A program made the position numbers and the translations under genes. Source: SIG701 sp045123975 (lineage in GTDB: Bacteria > Bacillota > Clostridia > Oscillospirales > CAG-272). Taken from it: a stretch of DNA of 11,750 bases. Shown in pieces: positions 7,227-11,750 of the stretch. The stretch lies in contig JBGVKV010000013.1 of the NCBI GenBank assembly GCA_045123975.1, positions 1 through 11,750 on the forward strand, read 5' to 3'. Each line of letters opens with the position of its first letter. The first letter of the stretch is position 1. The notes beneath the pieces are model-generated. The model did no database searches and was not told the origin of the DNA. It was given only the letters and a program-made list of their open reading frames with translations.

Positions 7227-7253
7227 GTAGGGGCTGGCGCCCTCGACAGCCCG
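7227..7253 (+). repeat. REP-like hairpin unit, right copy
   Basis: The unit starts GTAGGGG and ends CAGCCCG. GGGCTG (7231-7236) pairs with CAGCCC (7247-7252) around a 10-base loop. It matches the reverse complement of the 7179-7204 unit at most positions, and the two copies flank a 22-base AT-rich spacer. Together they form a REP-doublet-like element in the 3' untranslated region of the sigma fusion gene. Confidence 0.7.
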
Positions 7254-7285
7254 AGTTCATAAGAAACAAACTTTGACACTCCCCC

Positions 7286-7322
7286 AACCGGGAACAATCC
7301 TTTGATTGTTCCCGGTTATTTT
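7286..7322 (+). terminator. Intrinsic terminator downstream of the sigma fusion gene
   Basis: AACCGGGAACAATC (7286-7299) pairs perfectly over 14 bp with GATTGTTCCCGGTT (7304-7317) around a CTTT loop, followed by ATTTT. It lies about 160 bases after the stop codon, with the REP-like doublet in between. It insulates the SAM riboswitch unit from upstream transcription. Confidence 0.85.
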
Positions 7323-7333
7323 GCATTTATCCC

Positions 7334-7362
7334 TTGCAATATGGCGAATGCGGTGGTATAAT
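7334..7362 (+). promoter_or_regulatory. Sigma-A promoter of the SAM riboswitch/metK unit
   Basis: TTGCAA (7334-7339) and a perfect TATAAT (7357-7362) are spaced by 17 bases. The likely start is near 7369, about 12 bases before the SAM aptamer P1 stem. Confidence 0.85.
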
Positions 7363-7380
7363 GTACGTGTATGTAAACTT

Positions 7381-7468
7381 ACTTATCCAGAGTGGCGGAG
7401 GGACCGGCCCCATGAAGCCCGGCAACCTACCGATTTTTCGGCAAGGTGCTAATTCCTGACAGATGAGT
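7381..7468 (+). promoter_or_regulatory. SAM-I riboswitch (S-box) aptamer
   Basis: The S-box core is complete: CTTATCCAGAGTGGCGGAGGGA (kink-turn region), GGCCCCATGAAGCCCGGCAACC, a CCGA/TCGG hairpin, then AAGGTGCTAATTCC. P1 pairs ACTTATC (7381-7387) with GATGAGT (7462-7468). SAM-I riboswitches stop transcription of methionine/SAM genes when S-adenosylmethionine is plentiful. Here it controls metK, the SAM synthetase itself. Confidence 0.96.
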
Positions 7469-7493
7469 TTGAGCATTCCACATGGATGGTCTC

Positions 7494-7519
7494 AGGCTCT
7501 GCCCGGGGCTTTTTTCTTT
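7494..7519 (+). terminator. SAM riboswitch expression-platform terminator
   Basis: A GC-rich fold in which GGCTCT (7495-7500 region) pairs, with wobbles, to GGGGC (7505-7509) is followed by TTTTTTCTTT. The exact stem is less clear-cut than the other terminators here. GAGTTTGAG (7465-7473) can pair along its whole length with CTCAGGCTC (7491-7499), with two G-U pairs. That pairing uses both the P1 3' strand and the terminator 5' strand, so it is the expected antiterminator. Confidence 0.65.
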
Positions 7520-7541
7520 GCCAGTAAGAAAGGAATATATT

Positions 7542-8714
7542 ATGAGAAGACTCTTTACATCCGAATCCGTAACCGAAGGACATCCCGACAAAATCTGCGA
7601 CCAGATCTCTGATGCGATCCTGGACGAGATGCTCCGTCAGGATCCCATGTCCCGTGTGGCCTGCGAAACCACCTGCACCACCGGTCTGGTTATGGTTCTC
7701 GGTGAGATCACCACGTCCGCATACGCGGATATTCCCACCATCGTACGCGAGACCGTGCGCGAGATCGGCTACGACCGCGCCAAGTACGGTTTCGACTGCG
7801 ACACCTGCGCCGTTCTGAACTCCATTCATGAGCAGTCTGCTGACATCGCCATGGGCGTAGACCGTGCGCTGGAGTCCCGTGATCAGGAGGACAAGTTCGA
7901 CATCGGTGCCGGCGACCAGGGCCTTATGTTCGGTTACGCCTGCAACGAGACTCCCGAATTTATGCCCTTCCCTATTTCCGCCGCCCACAAGCTGGCCCGC
8001 CGTCTGACCGAGGTCCGCAAAAACGGCACCATGGCTTATCTCCGTCCCGACGGAAAGACCCAGGTTACCGTGGAATACGAGGATGACAAGCCCGTACGCA
8101 TCGATACCATCGTCGTATCCTCCCAGCACGATCCCGACGTTAGCCTGGAGCAGATCCGTGCCGACGTGATCGAGCACGTGATCCGCCCCATCATCGATCC
8201 CGCTCTGATGGACGAAAAGACCATCATTCACGTAAATCCCACCGGCCGATTCGTAATCGGCGGCCCCCACGGCGACAGCGGTCTTACCGGCCGTAAGATC
8301 ATCGTGGACACCTACGGCGGATACTCCCGCCACGGCGGCGGCGCCTTCTCCGGTAAGGATCCCACCAAGGTGGACCGCTCCGCTTCCTACATGGCTCGCT
8401 ACATCGCCAAGAACATCGTAGCTGCCGGCCTGGCCGACAAATGCGAGGTACAGCTGGCATACGCCATCGGCGTAGCCCGTCCCGTATCCGTTCTGGTGGA
8501 CACCTTCGGCACCGCCAAGATCGACGAGAACAAGATCGCCGACTATGTGGCAGAAAACGTGGATCTCCGTCCCGCCGCTATCATCGATCGGTTTGATCTG
8601 CGCCGTCCCATTTACCGCCAGCTGGCTGCATACGGCCACATGGGCCGCGAGGATCTTAAAGCTCCCTGGGAGGCTCTGGATCTGGTTCCCGCCATGCAGA
8701 AGACTCTTCTGTAA
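7542..8714 (+). CDS. metK: S-adenosylmethionine synthetase
   Basis: MetK makes S-adenosylmethionine, phosphate and pyrophosphate from methionine and ATP in the cytoplasm. The 390-residue protein has the ATP/methionine motif GHPDKICDQISDAILD (13-28), the signature GAGDQGLMFGYA (122-133), GGPHGDSGLTGRK (240-252) and the lysine-rich loop GGGAFSGKDPTKVDRS (265-280). Length and motif order are standard. ATG 7542 is chosen because AAAGGA (around 7529-7534) precedes it by about 7 bases; upstream in-frame codons lie within the riboswitch terminator. The gene is a single-gene unit under the SAM riboswitch, giving direct end-product feedback. Codon use is highly biased, consistent with strong expression. 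Confidence 0.98.
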   Translation: MRRLFTSESVTEGHPDKICDQISDAILDEMLRQDPMSRVACETTCTTGLVMVLGEITTSAYADIPTIVRETVREIGYDRAKYGFDCDTCAVLNSIHEQSADIAMGVDRALESRDQEDKFDIGAGDQGLMFGYACNETPEFMPFPISAAHKLARRLTEVRKNGTMAYLRPDGKTQVTVEYEDDKPVRIDTIVVSSQHDPDVSLEQIRADVIEHVIRPIIDPALMDEKTIIHVNPTGRFVIGGPHGDSGLTGRKIIVDTYGGYSRHGGGAFSGKDPTKVDRSASYMARYIAKNIVAAGLADKCEVQLAYAIGVARPVSVLVDTFGTAKIDENKIADYVAENVDLRPAAIIDRFDLRRPIYRQLAAYGHMGREDLKAPWEALDLVPAMQKTLL

Positions 8715-8728
8715 TAACAACTCACTTG

Positions 8729-8759
8729 GGCTGTTGCCATCAGGCAACAGCCTTTTTTT
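8729..8759 (+). terminator. Intrinsic terminator after metK
   Basis: GGCTGTTGCC (8729-8738) pairs perfectly with GGCAACAGCC (8743-8752) around ATCA, followed by seven T (8753-8759). The end of the T-run overlaps the -35 box of the next promoter. Confidence 0.93.
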
Positions 8760-8787
8760 GACACGAATCCGCTTGGTCGCATAAAAT
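8758..8787 (+). promoter_or_regulatory. Sigma-A promoter of the small membrane protein gene
   Basis: A perfect TTGACA -35 box (8758-8763) begins in the last bases of the metK terminator T-run. TAAAAT (8782-8787) follows with an 18-base spacer. The start is expected near 8794, giving a short leader before the ATG at 8817. Confidence 0.7.
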
Positions 8788-8816
8788 GGTACAAAACACA
8801 TTTTGTGGGAGGAAGT

Positions 8817-8960
8817 ATGGACAGCGTTACCACCATTCTGATCGCTATGCTCTCCGTGTACGGGTTTTACTGCATGCTGATGGAGATCCGTGAGGGAATT
8901 TTGCATATTTGCCGCAAAAAGAAAACAAATGTACGGCCTGAAATTGACAAAGAAGAGTAA
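8817..8960 (+). CDS. 47-residue single-pass membrane protein, unknown function
   Basis: This short reading frame encodes 47 residues starting MDSVTTILIAMLSVYGFYCM. A hydrophobic segment covers about residues 5-22, followed by an amphipathic stretch (MEIREGILHIC), a basic RKKK patch and an acidic tail ending EIDKEE. This suggests one membrane helix with a charged cytosolic C-terminus. GGGAGG (8807-8812) is 4 bases before the ATG, a strong though tight ribosome binding site. A promoter with perfect TTGACA lies just upstream. The last codons contain the -35 box of the recD2 promoter. I do not recognise a family. A real gene is supported by promoter, ribosome binding site and protein composition, but conservation is untested. 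Confidence 0.6.
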   Translation: MDSVTTILIAMLSVYGFYCMLMEIREGILHICRKKKTNVRPEIDKEE

Positions 8961-8972
8961 ACTCGGTATAAT
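8944..8972 (+). promoter_or_regulatory. Perfect consensus sigma-A promoter for recD2
   Basis: TTGACA (8944-8949) and TATAAT (8967-8972) match the sigma-A consensus at all twelve positions, with the ideal 17-base spacer. The -35 box is inside the last codons of the 47-residue gene. The start is expected around 8979-8981, giving a leader of only about 12-14 bases to the ATG at 8993, or about 36-38 to the ATG at 9017. Confidence 0.85.
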
Positions 8973-8992
8973 ATATCTATACTTGAGAAAGG

Positions 8993-11254
8993 ATGCCGGA
9001 TCGGCTGCGTGAGGGAATGCAAGAATATCTTCTGCCAAACGAAAACGGAAAACAGACTGTATCCGGCACCGTTTCCGCTATTGTCTATCAGAACGAGGAC
9101 AACGGATACACCGTGTGCGAGATCGAAACGCCCGACGGCGATGAGATCACCGTAACGGGCACCCTTCCCTTCGTGACCGAAGGGGATATTATCTCCGCCA
9201 TGGGCACTTGGACCAATCATCCCACCTACGGTCCTCAGTTCAAAGCGGAATTTTATGAGAAATCCCTGCCCGCCGAGGAGGGGGATATCCTTCGCTATCT
9301 GGCTACGGGCAACATCAAGGGCATCGGCCCCAAAACTGCCTCCCGCATTGTGGAGCGGTTCGGTGTGGACACCTTCGACATCATCGCCAATCATCCGGAT
9401 TGGCTGACGGAAATATCGGGAATCTCCCCCAAGAAAGCCGCCCAGATCAACGAAAGCTTCGCCCAGACCGTGGGCGTTCGCGCGGTTATGCTGTTCTGCC
9501 GGGATTATTTTCCGCCGGCCACCGCGGTACGAATCTATAAAAAATGGGGCAACTCCGCCGTGGACCGTCTGAAAGAAAACCCCTATATGCTCTGCACGGA
9601 GATGGACGGTATCGGCTTCAAGGGGGCAGACAGGCTGGCCATGTCCATCGGTGTTGCTCCCGATTCCGAGGAGCGTATTGCGGCAGGCATTTCTTTCGTT
9701 TTGCGCGAAGCCGCTCAATTGAGCGGGCACACCTGTGTGCCCAAGGCAGACGTGATCACCCAAAGCGCCGAGGTTTTGGGAATCGATCCCAATGCGGTGG
9801 CGGACAAGCTGGCTTCGCTGTTGGCTGTCAATCACTTGAAATCCGTCACGTGGGACGGCACGGAATACGTAGCTCTGCCACTCTACTATCGGGCAGAGGA
9901 TTTTTGCGCGAAAAAACTGCTCCATCTGAATCGGCTCTGCCCCAGCCTAAATAGCGGGGATGCCGAGCGTCTGATCTGGCAGATGGAAGCGGAAAATCAT
10001 ATGGAATACGCTCTATTGCAAAAGCAGGCCATCCGCGGCGCTTTGGAAAGCGGCGTTATGATCCTGACGGGCGGCCCCGGCACCGGTAAAACCACCGTTA
10101 TACGGGCACTGATCTCCATTTTCGAGAGTTTGGGGATGGACTGCGCCCTGGCGGCCCCCACGGGCCGTGCGGCCAAACGAATGAGCGAGGCCACCTCCCG
10201 GGAGGCCAAGACCATCCACCGCCTTTTGGAGGTGGAATTCCGTGGGGAGGACAGGGATAATACCGGATTCGCACGGGGTGAATCCAACTATCTGGACGAA
10301 GACGTGATTATTCTGGACGAATGCTCCATGATCGACGTACTCCTCCTGGAGGCGCTTTTGCGGGCCGTGAAAAACGGCGCCCGCGTGATCCTTATCGGCG
10401 ATGCGGAACAGCTTCCCTCCGTGGGTGCCGGCAACGTGCTCTCCGATTTGATTGAGTGCGGTGCATTTCCCACTGTGCGCCTGACGGAGATTTTCCGCCA
10501 GTCCGAGACCAGTCTGATCGTTACCAATTCCCATGCCATCAATGAGGGGCGCTTCCCCGACATTACGAAAAAAGACAGCGACTTCTTCTTCCTTCCCAGA
10601 GAAACGGACGAAGAGATCGCCTACACCATTGCGGATCTGTACAAAAACCGCCTGCCCCGCTCCTACGGCGCGGACACGGTGAATCAGATCCAGGTCATCA
10701 CGCCGTCACATAACGGTGCCGCCGGCACCTCCCGTCTGAATCAGCTGCTGCAGGAGGCATTGAATCCCCAAAACGGCCGCAAACAGGAACGGAAATGCCG
10801 GGATTTCGTCTTCCGCGAGGGGGATCGCGTGATGCAGATCAAAAACGACTATTCCCTGGAATGGACAAAAAACGGCACGGAGGGTTGCGGCATCTTCAAT
10901 GGGGACATCGGCGTCATCAAAGACATCGATCCCGTATCCGAATCCCTTGCGGTGGACTTCGACGGACGGGAAACCGTTTACGAGTTCTCCATGCTGGATG
11001 AGCTGGAGCACTCCTATGCGGTGACGGTGCACAAGAGCCAAGGCAGTGAATATCCCATCGTGATTCTGCCCATCGCACGGTGTGCGCCTATGCTCCGCAC
11101 CCGCAATCTTCTGTACACGGCAGTCACCCGTGCCGCCCGCATGGTAATCCTGGTCGGACGGCGGGATATTCTTGCGGAAATGGTGGAAAACGAGAGGCAT
11201 TCTCTGCGCTACACCAATCTGAAACAGTTCATTCGGCGGGAGTGCGGATTATGA
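8993..11254 (+). CDS. recD2: RecD2-type ATP-dependent DNA helicase
   Basis: RecD2 is a superfamily 1B 5'-3' DNA helicase found in bacteria independently of RecBC; it is linked to replication-fork and mismatch/recombinational repair. The 753-residue length fits the family. The N-terminal OB-like part has VSGTVSAIVYQNEDNGYTV. Helix-hairpin-helix segments follow (GNIKGIGPKTASRIVERFG and ISGISPKKAAQI). The helicase motifs are Walker A GGPGTGKTT (360-368), APTGRAAKRM, Walker B ILDECSM (440-446), GDAEQLPSVGAGNVLSD and the C-terminal VHKSQGSE (679-686) followed by LLYTAVTRAA. The start is uncertain. At ATG 8993 an AAAGG touches the start codon; in-frame ATG 9017 has GAGGGA touching it, and homology begins only later. 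The downstream comF overlaps by ATGA, so the two are probably co-transcribed and translationally coupled. Confidence 0.95.
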   Translation: MPDRLREGMQEYLLPNENGKQTVSGTVSAIVYQNEDNGYTVCEIETPDGDEITVTGTLPFVTEGDIISAMGTWTNHPTYGPQFKAEFYEKSLPAEEGDILRYLATGNIKGIGPKTASRIVERFGVDTFDIIANHPDWLTEISGISPKKAAQINESFAQTVGVRAVMLFCRDYFPPATAVRIYKKWGNSAVDRLKENPYMLCTEMDGIGFKGADRLAMSIGVAPDSEERIAAGISFVLREAAQLSGHTCVPKADVITQSAEVLGIDPNAVADKLASLLAVNHLKSVTWDGTEYVALPLYYRAEDFCAKKLLHLNRLCPSLNSGDAERLIWQMEAENHMEYALLQKQAIRGALESGVMILTGGPGTGKTTVIRALISIFESLGMDCALAAPTGRAAKRMSEATSREAKTIHRLLEVEFRGEDRDNTGFARGESNYLDEDVIILDECSMIDVLLLEALLRAVKNGARVILIGDAEQLPSVGAGNVLSDLIECGAFPTVRLTEIFRQSETSLIVTNSHAINEGRFPDITKKDSDFFFLPRETDEEIAYTIADLYKNRLPRSYGADTVNQIQVITPSHNGAAGTSRLNQLLQEALNPQNGRKQERKCRDFVFREGDRVMQIKNDYSLEWTKNGTEGCGIFNGDIGVIKDIDPVSESLAVDFDGRETVYEFSMLDELEHSYAVTVHKSQGSEYPIVILPIARCAPMLRTRNLLYTAVTRAARMVILVGRRDILAEMVENERHSLRYTNLKQFIRRECGL

Positions 11255-11750
11255 ACTCCCTTTTCCATAAAACACTCTCCGTTTTGTTTCCCCGCCGCTG
11301 TCCCGTATGCGGGAAGATGACGGATTCCGCATCCCCCGGGCTTTGCCACGAATGTGCCGGAAAGCTGGCAGTGGAATATGAAAAGCTCTGCCCTGTATGC
11401 GAAAGAAAAGCAACGGCGTGCACATGCTCTCCGGAAGCGCTGTCTCCGGAGGAGGCATCCGTGATTGCCATCGGATTTTACGAGCCGGGAAATACCGGCA
11501 CCGTTACGTCCCGATTGGTATATGCGCTGAAGCACCAGACCGATGACGCCGCTGCCCACATCCTCGCACGGAATCTGGCCGGTGCCATTCTCAAGGAATT
11601 CCTCGCCGGGAACGAGGACATCCGCACGTGGACGATTACCTACGCACCCCGATCCGTTTCGGGATATGAGAAAGCCGGCTTTGATCAGGCACAGCGGCTC
11701 GCAAAGCTGTGTGCCCGTTACACCGGTGCACGGTATGAGCGGATCTTTTG
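11251..11750 (+). CDS. comF: ComF family phosphoribosyltransferase (partial, 3' end beyond window)
   Basis: The first 166 codons are visible. ComF/ComFC/GntX-type proteins have an N-terminal zinc ribbon and a type I phosphoribosyltransferase fold; in naturally competent bacteria they support DNA uptake, but their exact reaction is not settled. The zinc-binding cysteines are seen as CPVC (17-20), CHEC (32-35), CPVC (47-50) and CTC (57-59). The conserved segment TITYAPRSVSGYEKAGFDQAQRLAK (about 128-152) corresponds to the family's PxP...R(G)FNQ...LA region; FDQ replaces the commoner FNQ. The PRPP-binding VDD(x)xTTG loop lies past the window edge. The start ATG overlaps the recD2 stop as ATGA. 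No separate promoter is seen, so expression probably depends on recD2. Confidence 0.9.
   Translation, partial: MNSLFHKTLSVLFPRRCPVCGKMTDSASPGLCHECAGKLAVEYEKLCPVCERKATACTCSPEALSPEEASVIAIGFYEPGNTGTVTSRLVYALKHQTDDAAAHILARNLAGAILKEFLAGNEDIRTWTITYAPRSVSGYEKAGFDQAQRLAKLCARYTGARYERIF

Noticed and set aside
7449..9038. 529-codon minus-strand frame opposite metK
   Set aside because: It runs through the SAM riboswitch terminator, metK and the metK terminator on the other strand; it is a shadow of metK codon bias.

Overview
The window looks like an 11.75 kb piece of a Clostridia chromosome, most likely from the Oscillospiraceae/Ruminococcaceae side. This rests on the moderate-to-high GC content, strong AGGAGG-type ribosome binding sites, riboswitch-controlled uptake and SAM-synthesis genes, the RibU/ECF vitamin transport type, and a GTAGGGG hairpin repeat of a kind I remember from such genomes. 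The assignment is inference; no rRNA or species marker is present. All supported genes are on the + strand.

Layout: (1) 71-3930 is the str operon tail, rpsG (S7), fusA (EF-G) and tuf (EF-Tu), closed by a strong intrinsic terminator at 3952-3985. (2) 4001-4825 is an FMN riboswitch with a terminator platform controlling ribU, the riboflavin-binding subunit of an ECF transporter. (3) 4837-5375 is a small membrane protein of the Sm_multidrug_ex (COG2426) type with its own sigma-A promoter, ended by a terminator at 5382-5410. (4) 5499-7127 is a 542-residue protein in which an ECF-like sigma-70 module is fused to a winged-helix domain and a long unrecognised C-terminal part. Its 3' region holds an inverted pair of short hairpin repeats (REP/REPIN-like) and then a terminator. 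(5) 7334-8759 is a complete SAM-I riboswitch unit: promoter, aptamer, antiterminator/terminator, metK, terminator. (6) 8758-8960 is a promoter and a 47-codon single-pass membrane protein. (7) 8944-11254 is recD2 (RecD-like helicase), driven by a perfect consensus promoter lying inside the end of the small gene. (8) 11251-11750 is a comF-family phosphoribosyltransferase gene overlapping recD2 by ATGA and cut by the window edge.

Most of the window is housekeeping: translation elongation, flavin uptake under FMN feedback, SAM synthesis under SAM feedback, DNA repair and DNA-uptake-associated functions. The less ordinary items are the sigma/winged-helix fusion with a possible internal start exactly at the domain boundary, the two inverted hairpin repeats whose differences are compensatory, and the consensus promoter nested in a small membrane-protein gene. 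I did not find a CRISPR array, tRNA, rRNA, insertion sequence or defence system.
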